Shown one piece after another: positions 27,249-36,261 of a DNA stretch of 64,000 nt. Origin of the DNA: Streptomyces flaveolus (lineage in GTDB: Bacteria; Actinomycetota; Actinomycetes; Streptomycetales; Streptomycetaceae). The notes below the pieces were generated by a model. The model was given only the letters and a program-made list of their open reading frames with translations, was not told the origin of the DNA and did not search any database. The stretch spans positions 496,001 through 560,000 of the forward strand of contig NZ_BMRV01000003.1 of the NCBI RefSeq assembly GCF_014648815.1. The letters are read 5' to 3'. How positions within the stretch are numbered: the first letter of the stretch is position 1; each line of letters begins with the position of its first letter. Position numbers and translations under genes: made by a program.

Positions 27249-28172
27249 ATGAGCAGGACCGAAGCACGGCCCCGCGCGGCGCTCCCCGCGTTCCCCTTCG
27301 ACGAACAGGACCTGGACCGCTTCCGCGAGCTCCAGCGACTCGCCTACCGCTGCGCGCAAAGCGTCGCCGACTGGCTCGGGCCCGGCGTCACCGAACGTCA
27401 GGCGGCGGCCCGACTGCGTAGGGAACTGGTCGCCGAGGGCGTGCAGGACTTCTTCCACGTACCGTTCGCCTGGTTCGGCGACCGCACAGCGTTCCGGCAC
27501 TTCCGCACCCCGCTGCAGTTCTTCGCCACCGGGCGGGAGCTGAGGGAGGGCATGTCCTACGTGCTCGACTGCGCGCCGATCGTGGACGGCTACACCGCCG
27601 ACATCGGCTACGGCGGCGTGCTCGGCCGCAACCCCGTGTGGGACCGCATCGCCACCGACCTGCTGGACTACCGCGAGTTGATCGTCGAGCTGGTCCGCGA
27701 GCGCCGCTCCCTGGACGAGGTGTACGCGGCCGTCGACGCGAAGATCGCCGAGCACGGCTACGACAACCGGCACCGGGTCTATCCGGGCCGGGTCATCGGC
27801 CACCAGGTGACCCGGATGCGTCCGCAGCGGCTGCCCGCCGGGGTGAACCTCTTCGGTTTCGGCGTCCGCACCCTCCAGACCCTCGGCCGTGAGCTCATCC
27901 ACGAGCGGATGGCGGGCCGCTCCCCGCTGTGGGCCGACGGCCGTTCCTCCCGGCACGCGCCGACGCCGGGGCTGTGGGCCGTCGAGCCGCACGTCGGCTT
28001 CCGGGACGTGGGGCTGAAGTTCGAGGAACTGCTGGTCGTCACCGAGGACGACGCGTACTGGCTGGATGACGACCTGCCCCATGTGCACCGCGGTCTGGAG
28101 TTGCGGGCCAGGGAGCGGGCGAGGGCCGAGGCCGTCACCGCCGGTGGCGAGGCCGGGGCGGTGGTCCGATGA
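27249..28172 (+). CDS. M24-family (pita-bread fold) metalloenzyme
   Basis: 307 residues with the creatinase/aminopeptidase fold of family M24. The five metal ligands can be seen: Asp in YVLDCAP, Asp in TADIGYGG, His in VIGHQVTR, Glu in WAVEPHVG and Glu in KFEELLVV. It is shorter than aminopeptidase P and lacks its N-terminal domain. M24 proteins are mostly peptidases, but the fold also includes non-peptidases such as the DMSP lyase DddP, so a peptidase role in this operon is not certain. Its stop overlaps the start of the EphD-like gene (ATGA). Confidence 0.88.
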   Translation: MSRTEARPRAALPAFPFDEQDLDRFRELQRLAYRCAQSVADWLGPGVTERQAAARLRRELVAEGVQDFFHVPFAWFGDRTAFRHFRTPLQFFATGRELREGMSYVLDCAPIVDGYTADIGYGGVLGRNPVWDRIATDLLDYRELIVELVRERRSLDEVYAAVDAKIAEHGYDNRHRVYPGRVIGHQVTRMRPQRLPAGVNLFGFGVRTLQTLGRELIHERMAGRSPLWADGRSSRHAPTPGLWAVEPHVGFRDVGLKFEELLVVTEDDAYWLDDDLPHVHRGLELRARERARAEAVTAGGEAGAVVR

Positions 28173-29938
28173 GCTCCGTCCACGAGACGCGCGTCACCCG
28201 CGTCCGGTCCGGTGACCTCTCCCTCGCGGTCCGCCGGCAGGGCGACCCCGCCGCGCCGACGGTGCTGCTCGTCCACGGCTACCCGGACACCCACCGGGTG
28301 TGGGACGACGTGGCCGCCGAACTCGCCGCCGACCACCACGTGGTGCGCTACGACGTCCGCGGCGCCGGCGACTCCGACGCGCCCGCCGGCAAGGACGGGT
28401 ACCGCCTCGAGCTGCTCGCCCAGGATCTGTTCGCGGTGGCCGACGCGGTCAGCCCGGACCGGCCCGTGCACCTCGTGGCCCACGACTGGGGCTCCATCCA
28501 GTCCTGGGAGGCGGTCACCGACCCGAAAGCCGCCGAGCGGATCATCTCCTACACCACGCTCTCCGGGCCCTGCCTGGACCACATGGGCCACTGGCTGCGC
28601 CACCGGCTGCGCCGGCCCACTCCCCGCCACCTGTGGCAACTCTCCTCGCAGGCGCTGCACTCCTGGTACATCTACCTCTTCCACCTGCCGGTGCTCGCGC
28701 CCGCCGCCTGGCGGTTCGGGCTGGCCCGCCGCTGGGGCACCGTGCTGCGGGTCCTGGACGGCGTCCCGCCGCGGCCCGGCCGCCCGCACAGCACGCTCGC
28801 CGCCGACGCGGTGCGCGGCATCCAGCTCTACCGCGCCAACATGCTGCCCCGGCTGACGAAGCCCCGGCAGCGTCCGACCGCGGTGCCGGTGCAGGTCATC
28901 ACCCTCACCAAGGACAGTTTCGTCAGTCCGGCCCTCGGCGAAGGGCTCGAACAATGGGCCCCGTACCTGTGGCGCCGGGAACTGCCCGCCACGCACTGGT
29001 CGGCGCTGCTCGAGAAGGGACCCGTCGTGGCCGCCATGATCCGTGAGTTCGCCGCCCACCAGGAGGGCGTGCCCGCCACCCCCGCGCTCGCCAAGTCCCG
29101 GCACGGGCGACCCGGCGCCCGGAGGGGCGAGTTCGCGGACAAGCTGGTCGTCGTCACCGGTGCCGGCAGCGGCATCGGCCGGACCACCGCCCTCGCCTTC
29201 GCCGACCGGGGCGCCTCGCTGGCGCTGTGCGACGTCACCCCGGACGGCCTCGACCGCACCGCCGAACTCGCGCGCCTGCTCGGCGCCGAGGTCATGGCCC
29301 ACCGGGTCGACGTCTCGGACGGGCCGGCGATGGCCGCCTTCGCCGAGAAGGTCGCGGCCGAGCAGGGCGTGCCGGACATCGTGGTGAACAACGCGGGCAT
29401 CGGCCACTCCGGCACCTTCCTGGAGACCACCGAGAAGGAGTGGCAGCGCGTCCTCGACGTCAACCTGTGGGGCGTCATCCACGGCTGCCGGGTGTTCGGC
29501 GCGCTGATGAAGGAGCGCGGTCAGGGCGGACACATCGTCAACCTCTCCTCGGCCGCCGCCTACCTGCCGTCCAAGATGCTGGCCGCCTACGCCACCAGCA
29601 AGGCCGCCGTGTTCATGCTCTCCGACTGCCTGCGCGCCGAGCTGGCCGCCGAGCGGATCGGCGTCAGCACGATCTGCCCCGGCATCGTGCAGACCAACAT
29701 CACCCGGACCACGACCTTCTCCGGCCTCGGCGCGGACGACCAGGCCGCCCGGCAGGAGAAGTTCACGGGCCTCTACGCCCGCCGCGGCTTCCCGCCGGAG
29801 AAGGTCGCCGCGCAGATCCTGCGGGCGGTACGGCGCCGGCGTCCCGTGGTCCCGGTGACCGTGGAGGCCAGACTGGCCCGCGTCACCAGCAGGCTCGCCC
29901 CGGCCGTAGTGCGGTGGGGCGCGCGGATCGGCCTGTGA
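28169..29938 (+). CDS. EphD-like fusion: alpha/beta (epoxide) hydrolase + short-chain dehydrogenase
   Basis: 589 residues. The N-terminal alpha/beta hydrolase domain (~1-300) has HGYPD at 36-40, nucleophile Asp106 (VAHDWGS), acid near Asp249 and His276 (ATHWSAL), as in epoxide hydrolases. The C-terminal SDR domain (~322-589) has TGAGSGIG at 330-337, NNAG at 407-410, Ser460/461, Tyr474 and Lys478. The same architecture is known in mycobacterial EphD, linked to epoxide-containing mycolic acids. Streptomycetes lack mycolic acids, so another hydrophobic epoxide is implied. It is translationally coupled to the M24 gene. Confidence 0.92.
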   Translation: MSSVHETRVTRVRSGDLSLAVRRQGDPAAPTVLLVHGYPDTHRVWDDVAAELAADHHVVRYDVRGAGDSDAPAGKDGYRLELLAQDLFAVADAVSPDRPVHLVAHDWGSIQSWEAVTDPKAAERIISYTTLSGPCLDHMGHWLRHRLRRPTPRHLWQLSSQALHSWYIYLFHLPVLAPAAWRFGLARRWGTVLRVLDGVPPRPGRPHSTLAADAVRGIQLYRANMLPRLTKPRQRPTAVPVQVITLTKDSFVSPALGEGLEQWAPYLWRRELPATHWSALLEKGPVVAAMIREFAAHQEGVPATPALAKSRHGRPGARRGEFADKLVVVTGAGSGIGRTTALAFADRGASLALCDVTPDGLDRTAELARLLGAEVMAHRVDVSDGPAMAAFAEKVAAEQGVPDIVVNNAGIGHSGTFLETTEKEWQRVLDVNLWGVIHGCRVFGALMKERGQGGHIVNLSSAAAYLPSKMLAAYATSKAAVFMLSDCLRAELAAERIGVSTICPGIVQTNITRTTTFSGLGADDQAARQEKFTGLYARRGFPPEKVAAQILRAVRRRRPVVPVTVEARLARVTSRLAPAVVRWGARIGL

Positions 29939-29978
29939 CCGGGGCCGCCGTCGCCTCCCTCGATCGGTTGGCAAGGAC

Positions 29979-30209
29979 ATGCCCGCTGTGGTGAAGTACG
30001 CACCGACGGAACAGCAGCTCCGGGAGGGCCGCCCGAAGGGGGATGCGCTGGTAACCACAGCGCTGGCGGAGCAGCGCGTGCTGCCGTGCCCGGAGTGCGG
30101 GGCGGAGGAACGGGTGTCCGTCGCCGCCGTGCGGCTGCGCGGTGCGCTGATCAACGCCGGCGAGGTGGATGCCGTCAGGACGGTCCGGATACCGGCTGGG
30201 CCTCCGTCC
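29979..30209 (+). CDS. Possible small CxxC protein or relic, antisense overlap with MmpL gene
   Basis: A plus-strand frame starting at ATG 29979 encodes about 75 plausible residues (ALAEQRVLPCPECGAEERVS, RLRGALINAGEVDAVRTV) with one CPECG zinc-type motif, then runs into the antisense of the MmpL gene. Third-position GC is fair. It could be a truncated gene fragment; I would not rely on it. The end given is only where gene-like sequence stops. Confidence 0.25.
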
Positions 30210-32409
30210 GGGGTGACTGCGAGTGTGAGGTGTCGTTGCGGCCCATCCCGTCCCGTCGGCCTCGTCCTCCACGCAGTGGCCACCACATTCCCCGGCCCAG
30301 CAGCGCTGCGGCCGCCGGGACCAGCAGGAGCGACACGACGAAGGCGGACAGGAGGATGCCCAGGGCCGTGGCGAAGCCCAGCTGACGGGTGGAGGGGTCC
30401 GCGTTCACCGCGAGACTGCCGAAGGAAGCCGCGAGGACCACACCGGCCGTGGCGACAGCCGGCGCCGTGTGCCGTACCGCGCGGGCCACGGCGGCGCGGA
30501 CCGGGCCCCCGTGAGCCATCTCCTCGCGCAGACGGTCGCTGATCAGGATGTTGTAGTCGGTGCCCAACGCCACCACGAACAGGAACAGCACCAGCGGCAG
30601 CACGAAGGTCACGCCCGCCGCGCCGCCGATGTGCTGGAAGACCAGCGCAGAGGCGCCGAACGTCGCCGCGAAGCACAACCCGACCGAGAGCATCAGCACC
30701 ACCGGCGCTGCCAGGCTGCGCAAAAGCACCACCAGGATCAGCGCGATCAGTGCCGCGGCGACCGGGAACACCGTGCGCAGGTCCCGGTCGACCGCCGTCG
30801 CCACATCGGCGAACACGGCCGCCGTGCCACCCACGTGCGTGGTGAGCCCGGCCGGCGACGCTTCCCGCACGGCCTGGCGCACCGGGCCCGCCACGAGATC
30901 ACGCGCGCGCTGGGACTGGGCGTCCACCGTCAAGTAGGCGTCCAACCGGGCGGCGGTGCGGTCGGCGTCGAACACGGGGGCGGCCACCGTGCCCACTTGG
31001 GCCACTTCCGACAGCGCCCGGTGCACGACGTCCACCTCTGCGGGCTTCAGGACCCGGCCGTCGTCGGCGGTGACGTACACCGTCGTCGGGTCGGACACTC
31101 CCGGCGGCAGGGCCCCGGCGATTTCCCGCGCCGTCGCGGCGGCCGCCGTGTCGCGCGGGCTGCCGCCGGTGCCGAAGTCCATGCGGACGCCCGCCACACC
31201 CACCGCCAGCGCGCCGAGGAGGGCCACCGACGCCACGAGCACCAGCACCGGGCGGCGCGCCACCAACTCGCCGGTACGGCCCGCCACGCCGGGCCGCCCG
31301 GCCTTCTGAGAGAGGATCCGCGACGGCCAGAACATCTTCCGCCCGGTCACCGCCAGCAGTGCCGGCATCAGGGTCAGACTCGCCACCAGCATCACCAGCA
31401 CCGACACCGCCACCGACGGGCCGAGCACCCGGAACTGTCCGAACGTCGCCACACCGAGCGTCGCGAAGGCCGCCACGATCGTCAGCGCCGCCGAGGTCAC
31501 CGCTGTGCCCACCCGCCCGGACACGTCCGCGGCCACCAGGCGGTGGTGCTCCTCAGGGCGCCGGCGCAGCTCCTCGCGGAAGCGGAACAACAGGAAGAGG
31601 AAGTAGTCGACGCCGATACCGATCAGCACGGTGCCGATCATGCTCGGGGTGCCCGGGTCCAGTTCGAAACCTGCCAGGAGGGCAGCGCCGACGACCGTGC
31701 CGGCGGCGGCGCCCCCCACCACGGACACCGCGACCAGCGGGACGAACGCGGCCAGGACGCTGCGGAACACGAGCACGTTGATCAGAACGATCAGCCCGAC
31801 CACCACCAGACCGACTATCGTCTGCGTGGTCTCCTCCGCGTCGGCGCGGTCCACCACGTCCGCCAGCCCGCCGGTGAACCCCGTGCGCAGCCCGGCCTCG
31901 CCGAACTCCTGCTGTGCGCGGTCGTGGAAGACCCGGTACAGGGAGTGCATGCCGGGGTCGGTGGAGTTGCCCCGCAACCGCGCGCCGAGCAGGGCGAACG
32001 ACTTGTCCGGCGCCGTCGTCATGAGTGCCACGCGGGGAACCTGGGAGTAGTCCTCGGAAAGCCCCCGTATGTGCTCGTCCGTCCACGGCATCTGCAGGCG
32101 CGTGGCACTCAGTTCACGCGCCACGTCCTGTACGCGCTGCTCGTCCGCTTCCCGCAGCGGCTTGCCGTCGCGCCGCGCCACCAGCACCGTCACTGCACTG
32201 GCGTCCGGTGCCGCGCCGAACTCCTCCTGGGCGATCCGCAGCGCCGCGGCCGCGTCGTACTCCGGTGGCAGGAAGCCGGCGCTGTCGGTGTTCGTCACGC
32301 GGAAGACGAGCGTCTGACCCATCAGCGCCACGAAGATGCCGACCACTGCCCAAACGATGATGACCCGCCAAGGTCTGCGCGTCGAGTATCCGGTCAGGGA
32401 ACGGATCAC
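30175..32409 (-). CDS. MmpL/RND-family membrane transporter
   Basis: 744-residue inner-membrane transporter with the duplicated six-helix RND layout. Helix 1 (IIVWAVVGIFVALMG) is followed by a large outside loop, then a helix bundle carrying GIGVDYFLFLLFR. A second loop precedes the second bundle with ALGTDYNILISDR. The Asp-Tyr pairs in both bundles are the proton-relay marks of MmpL proteins. Such proteins export lipids, siderophores or drugs. The start is GTG at 32409 behind GGAGG. It is divergent from a two-component system that may control it. Confidence 0.93.
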   Translation of the reverse strand: MIRSLTGYSTRRPWRVIIVWAVVGIFVALMGQTLVFRVTNTDSAGFLPPEYDAAAALRIAQEEFGAAPDASAVTVLVARRDGKPLREADEQRVQDVARELSATRLQMPWTDEHIRGLSEDYSQVPRVALMTTAPDKSFALLGARLRGNSTDPGMHSLYRVFHDRAQQEFGEAGLRTGFTGGLADVVDRADAEETTQTIVGLVVVGLIVLINVLVFRSVLAAFVPLVAVSVVGGAAAGTVVGAALLAGFELDPGTPSMIGTVLIGIGVDYFLFLLFRFREELRRRPEEHHRLVAADVSGRVGTAVTSAALTIVAAFATLGVATFGQFRVLGPSVAVSVLVMLVASLTLMPALLAVTGRKMFWPSRILSQKAGRPGVAGRTGELVARRPVLVLVASVALLGALAVGVAGVRMDFGTGGSPRDTAAAATAREIAGALPPGVSDPTTVYVTADDGRVLKPAEVDVVHRALSEVAQVGTVAAPVFDADRTAARLDAYLTVDAQSQRARDLVAGPVRQAVREASPAGLTTHVGGTAAVFADVATAVDRDLRTVFPVAAALIALILVVLLRSLAAPVVLMLSVGLCFAATFGASALVFQHIGGAAGVTFVLPLVLFLFVVALGTDYNILISDRLREEMAHGGPVRAAVARAVRHTAPAVATAGVVLAASFGSLAVNADPSTRQLGFATALGILLSAFVVSLLLVPAAAALLGRGMWWPLRGGRGRRDGMGRNDTSHSQSPRTEAQPVSGPS

Positions 32410-32745
32410 GGAAAGCCTCCGGGAAGGTTACGGAAGTACGGGGAACGGGTGCCAGGGGCACCGTGGACGTCCGAGGCCTCGCCCCCCTGCCGGGTCGTCC
32501 CGGCACTCGTCCAGCACATCAGCGACGTGCGGCCCGAACCTCGGAGCCAGGGACGAGAAACCCTCTGGGAGCACGGCCCCGAACCCTCGCGGTGCTGGGA
32601 GCCTGCTCCTGGTCCCTGTTCCCTCCCGGTCCGGACGCCATGGGCCCGGCGCACCGGCACCATGGGACACTCGGCGGACGAACCGCAGGTCATCGGGCCG
32701 ATTCGGCGGCCGCAGGGAAGGTCGGATGTGCACAGGGGGACGGAG
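32410..32745. other. Divergent intergenic region, MmpL / sensor kinase
   Basis: About 335 bases between the two divergent starts; presumably carries both promoters. I found no convincing consensus boxes, palindrome or small gene in it. Confidence 0.4.
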
Positions 32746-34008
32746 ATGGGACGAGCCGTGATCGAAGGGCGCCCCGGCCGGGCACGGGGTGGGGCCGCCG
32801 CCGGGCTGCCGGGCCGCGAGACCGGGACGCGTCCCGACGGGGCCACGACGGAAAATCGAATCGGAGGGCCGGGACTGTGGACGCAGCACGACGGACTCGT
32901 CGCTGTCGGCGCCGCGGCCATCGATCTCGTGGGCTTCACCGTCACCAGCCAGATGGACCAGGGCCATGTCCCGGTGGCCGGGTGCCTGGTCGTGGTCTTC
33001 GCGTCGCTGTTCCTACTGGCGCGCCGCCGTACACCTCTGACGGTTCTCGCGTGCATCCTCGCGGCGAACCTGTCGGTCAACTGGTTCAGTGCCGTGGGCC
33101 AGCACTACGGGGCGGCCATGATCGTCGCCCTCTACACCGTCGTACGTCACCACAGGGCCGCGGTCGGCGCGGCGGCCGTCGCCGGCTGCGTCGCGGTGCT
33201 CCAGTTCGTCCACCCAGGGATGCCGGCGCCGTCCCTGATCGAGCTCGCCCCCAACGCCGCGTCCGCGCTGTTCGTGGCCGGCGCCGCCGTCGCCGTCGGC
33301 CGCTGGCAGCGCAACGCCGAGACCCAGCGGCGGCAGCTCGCCGAGCGGGCCGTCTCCGACGAACGGCGTCGCATCGCCCGGGAGCTGCACGACATCGTCG
33401 CCCACCATCTGACCACGATGCAGCTGCTCGCCGGAGGCGCTCGGGCCAACCTGGACCGGTCCCCGGAGGCCGCCCGCGAGGCACTCGTCTCCCTGGAGGG
33501 CTCCGGCCGCTCCGCCCTGCGCGAGATGCGTCACCTGCTCGACGTGCTGCGGGCCGGCGACGAGAGCGAGGACGGCGACGAAGGAAGAGCGACCGCACCG
33601 CAGCCCGGCATCGGCGACCTGGACCGCATCGTCGGGGACAGCCGCCGCGCCGGCCTTCCCACCACGCTCACCACCGAGGGCGACTCCCGCTCGCTCCCGC
33701 CCGGTGTCGCGCTCACCGTCTTCCGCATCGTCCAGGAAGCCCTCACCAACGCCCGCAAGCACGCGGGCGACGGCGCGCACGTCGACGTACGGCTCACCTG
33801 CTCGGTCCGCGAGGTGCGGGTCGCCGTCACCGACGACGGTCCGCGTTCCGGCCGTTCCACCGCACGCGGAACGGGCTACGGACTCGTGGGGATGCGGGAG
33901 CGCGTCGCCCTCCACGGTGGCACGCTGCGGGCCGGACCGGAGAGTGGGGGGTTCGCCGTCCGTGCCCGCCTTCCCCTGCCCGCCGACCGTCAGGAGGCAT
34001 ACGCGTGA
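32746..34008 (+). CDS. Two-component sensor histidine kinase (NarX/DesK type)
   Basis: 420-residue membrane sensor. About four helices occupy residues ~40-190 (IDLVGFTVTSQ, VPVAGCLVVVFASLFLLA, LTVLACILAANLSVNW, ALFVAGAAVAVG). A HisKA_3 dimerisation domain follows, with RRRIARELHDIVAHHLTTMQ (phospho-His in ELHD), then an HATPase domain with FRIVQEALTNARKHA and GYGLVGMRERV. ATG at 32746 chosen, with GGGGGA upstream; the frame is open far beyond this. The stop overlaps the regulator start. The signal is unknown; the divergent MmpL transporter is the obvious target candidate. Confidence 0.92.
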   Translation: MGRAVIEGRPGRARGGAAAGLPGRETGTRPDGATTENRIGGPGLWTQHDGLVAVGAAAIDLVGFTVTSQMDQGHVPVAGCLVVVFASLFLLARRRTPLTVLACILAANLSVNWFSAVGQHYGAAMIVALYTVVRHHRAAVGAAAVAGCVAVLQFVHPGMPAPSLIELAPNAASALFVAGAAVAVGRWQRNAETQRRQLAERAVSDERRRIARELHDIVAHHLTTMQLLAGGARANLDRSPEAAREALVSLEGSGRSALREMRHLLDVLRAGDESEDGDEGRATAPQPGIGDLDRIVGDSRRAGLPTTLTTEGDSRSLPPGVALTVFRIVQEALTNARKHAGDGAHVDVRLTCSVREVRVAVTDDGPRSGRSTARGTGYGLVGMRERVALHGGTLRAGPESGGFAVRARLPLPADRQEAYA

Positions 34009-34682
34009 GCGCGATCGTGAAAGTTCTCATCGCCGACGACCAGCCCCTCGTTCGACGCGGCCTCGCCCTGATGCTGGCCCCCGAACCCGGCTTCCAGGTC
34101 GTGGCCGAGGCCGAGGACGGCGCCGAGGCCGTCCGTCTCGCCCACGCATGCCGGCCTGACGTGGTCATCATGGACATTCGTATGCCGGTCCTGGACGGTA
34201 TCGCCGCCACCGAACGGTTGACCACCGAACTGCCCGGCTGCCGGGTCCTGGCCCTGAGCACCTTCGACATGGACGAGTACGTTGTGGATGCCCTGAGGGC
34301 GGGGGCATGCGGCTTCCTGCCCAAGGACATCTCGCCCGAGGACCTCGTCGCCGCCCTGCGTGTGGTCCACGACGGCGAGGCGATCCTCGCCCCACGCCTC
34401 CTGACCCGGCTCATCTCCACGCACGTCAAGACCCCGACCCACCGGTTGCCGCCCCCGGTTCTCGTCGGCGCCGAGGGAATCACCCCGCGTGAGCGGGAGG
34501 TGTGGCGGCTGATCGCCGACGGTCTGGACAACACGGAGATCGCCGACCGGCTCGGGGTGAGCGCCTCCACCGTGAAGAACCACATCACCGGCCTCTTCGC
34601 CAAGCTGCGGGTCCGTGACCGGGCCCAAGCGGTCATCGCCGCGTACGAGACGGGCCTGGTCACGGCGCGACGGGAGCCGTAG
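34005..34682 (+). CDS. NarL/FixJ-type response regulator
   Basis: 225 residues. The receiver domain (~5-120) has the acidic pair in LIADDQPLVRRG, phospho-acceptor Asp57 (VVIMDIRMP), Thr/Ser in LALSTFD and Lys in FLPKDISPED. The LuxR-type helix-turn-helix lies at the C-terminus: ITPREREVWRLIADGLDNTE, then IADRLGVSASTVKNHITGLF. The start is GTG at 34005, overlapping the kinase stop (GTGA), with AGGAGG nine bases upstream. It forms the pair with the kinase before it. Confidence 0.95.
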   Translation: MSAIVKVLIADDQPLVRRGLALMLAPEPGFQVVAEAEDGAEAVRLAHACRPDVVIMDIRMPVLDGIAATERLTTELPGCRVLALSTFDMDEYVVDALRAGACGFLPKDISPEDLVAALRVVHDGEAILAPRLLTRLISTHVKTPTHRLPPPVLVGAEGITPREREVWRLIADGLDNTEIADRLGVSASTVKNHITGLFAKLRVRDRAQAVIAAYETGLVTARREP

Positions 34683-34967
34683 CACCCAGGCCGGGGCCGG
34701 CCGCTGTGACGCACACCGCGACGGCGATGAGCACGACGCCGCGGCAACGCCGGGGCCGTGCCGGCCGCATGTCGACCCTCAACCGGACACGGGGCACCAC
34801 CGCCCGGCCCCACCTCGATCGAAGTCGGCCGCCTGTCGGGCCACCGTCGCGGCAGCCCGACTCACCGCCTGAATCCGCGAAACCCCGGGTGAATCCTGCT
34901 GCCCAACGTCATAGCGGGTAGCACATAGTGGAGCCACACATCACCGAACAACCTGGAGCAAGCGGCC

Positions 34968-35540
34968 GTGACGACCGTGTACACCGAACCCTCCACCGAG
35001 CGGACCCCCGGGCGGGCCTGGACCGTCCGCATCGTCGGCCACGGCCGGTCCTCCGCCTCGGTCACCTGCAGCACCCCGGCCTGCCGGATGCCGGCCCGCT
35101 CCGAGGACCTCACGGCGCTGCGGGCGTTCGCCGCCCGGCACGCCGCCGCCCATGCCAAGGCGGCCACCGTCCGCCCCAACGCCTGGTGCCACTGCGGCTC
35201 CCAGCACTGCGGCGCCCACCCCGACACCAAGACGCACTGCGCCGGCGCCGTCCTCATGATCCTGCGCCACGACCCGGTCATGCGCCGCGTCTGGAGCGTC
35301 GAAGAGGTCTGCGAAGCCTGTGCTCCGCTGATCCCGAACGCCACCGTCCTGGCCCGCGCCGAACGACCGCGCCACACTCCCGACCGCCCCACCACTCAGG
35401 CGGCGGCTCCCGCGCGGCCGGTCGTCGCGGGCGGCTTCTCCTCACCCGCCGTCCCCGGCGCCGGCGACCCGGCGCCGGCGCGCCCCTTGCGGCGCAGCAC
35501 TCAACGCTCCCGGCCCCGGCGTTCCGGTCAAGGCCGCTGA
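34968..35540 (+). CDS. Cys-rich protein of unknown function (190 aa)
   Basis: 190 residues. The first ~130 look folded and contain clustered cysteines suitable for zinc: CSTPAC, WCHCGSQHCGAHP, THCAG and VCEACAP. The C-terminal ~60 residues are Pro/Arg/Ala-rich and probably disordered. The start is GTG at 34968 with GGAG eight bases upstream. I do not recognise a family. Two small exported proteins follow on the same strand. Such Cys-rich proteins are found on streptomycete mobile elements, but that is only a recollection. Confidence 0.7.
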   Translation: MTTVYTEPSTERTPGRAWTVRIVGHGRSSASVTCSTPACRMPARSEDLTALRAFAARHAAAHAKAATVRPNAWCHCGSQHCGAHPDTKTHCAGAVLMILRHDPVMRRVWSVEEVCEACAPLIPNATVLARAERPRHTPDRPTTQAAAPARPVVAGGFSSPAVPGAGDPAPARPLRRSTQRSRPRRSGQGR

Positions 35541-35691
35541 CAGGGCACGAGCCTCGCGCCCTGTGAGGCCGTCACGCTCGTGATCGAGTACCGGCCTTCG
35601 TGACGAACACCCAGCGCGCGCGGGGCGGCCGACCACTGACACAGCGGTCCATGCGGCGACAGCCCGCTGCGGGCGCTCGTAGGATGCCTGG

Positions 35692-35991
35692 ATGCCCAAG
35701 CCCTTACGGACGCGCCGCCGCACATGGGTCGCCGCGTGGGTCGTGCTGTGCGCGGCCGGTATTGCTGCCACCGCCGCACTGAACGCCTCCCCGGCGCCCG
35801 ATCCGCAGCCCGAGAAGCATGAGAAGCCCGTCAGCGCCGAGTGCGCCGAGTACATCGCGGACATCGAGACGCAGCTGGCCAAAGCCAGGCAGGCAGGCAA
35901 CGACGACGGCGTGCTGGCCTTTTCACGCACCCGGGTCGGCGCGGACGACTGCGGCGACGAGATCCGCGACCACTTCGGTGGTGACCGGTGA
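35692..35991 (+). CDS. Small exported or membrane-anchored protein (99 aa)
   Basis: 99 residues. A basic start (MPKPLRTRRRTW) precedes one hydrophobic helix (VAAWVVLCAAGIAATAAL). A short extracytoplasmic domain follows with two cysteines (SAECAEYIADIETQLAKARQ, then GADDCGDEIRDHFGG). The helix may be an uncleaved anchor or a signal peptide. Its stop overlaps the GTG of the next gene. Function unknown. Confidence 0.65.
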   Translation: MPKPLRTRRRTWVAAWVVLCAAGIAATAALNASPAPDPQPEKHEKPVSAECAEYIADIETQLAKARQAGNDDGVLAFSRTRVGADDCGDEIRDHFGGDR

Positions 35992-36173
35992 GCCGCCGTA
36001 CTGGGCTCACCGCGATAGCGGGGCTGATGTGCGTAGGTGCCGTGGTGATCACCGCAGTGGCCGTTGCGCCGGAACCGGAGTCGCGGCCCACACCCCCGAG
36101 GGTGTACTCCTCCTGCCTGGCGGCCGATACCGAGGCGCTACCTGCGGGCGCCGATCCGTGCGACCGCCGTTGA
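35988..36173 (+). CDS. Small exported protein (61 aa)
   Basis: 61 residues. A hydrophobic segment (GLTAIAGLMCVGAVVITAVAV) follows a short basic start and precedes a ~30-residue tail with two Cys (YSSCLAADTEALPAGADPCD). The start is GTG at 35988, overlapping the previous stop (GTGA), so it is probably translated with the preceding gene. The paired Cys could form a disulfide outside the cell. Function unknown. Confidence 0.6.
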   Translation: MSRRTGLTAIAGLMCVGAVVITAVAVAPEPESRPTPPRVYSSCLAADTEALPAGADPCDRR

Positions 36174-36261
36174 GGAATCACTGCGTGACTGCCCGCCGCA
36201 GCACCCAGCGGTCGGGCCCTCGGCGGCCCGGGCCGGGATGCTGCACCACGAGGAGCCCCCC

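Noticed and set aside
25095-28088. Very long minus-strand open frame (997 codons) across the diiron/reductase/M24 genes
   Set aside because: It is the antisense shadow of three clear plus-strand genes; His/Gly/Val-rich sequence without domains, caused by high third-position GC.
27779-30676. Minus-strand open frame of 965 codons
   Set aside because: Antisense to the M24 and EphD-like genes; no domain or ribosome-binding site.
30469-32745. Upstream extension of the histidine kinase frame
   Set aside because: The frame is open through the antisense of MmpL, but the sequence is His/Arg-rich and only the part from 32746 shows kinase features.
25140-34682. Secondary-metabolite biosynthetic cluster
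   Set aside because: No PKS, NRPS, terpene synthase, RiPP precursor or other core enzyme is seen; the genes look catabolic or lipid-modifying.
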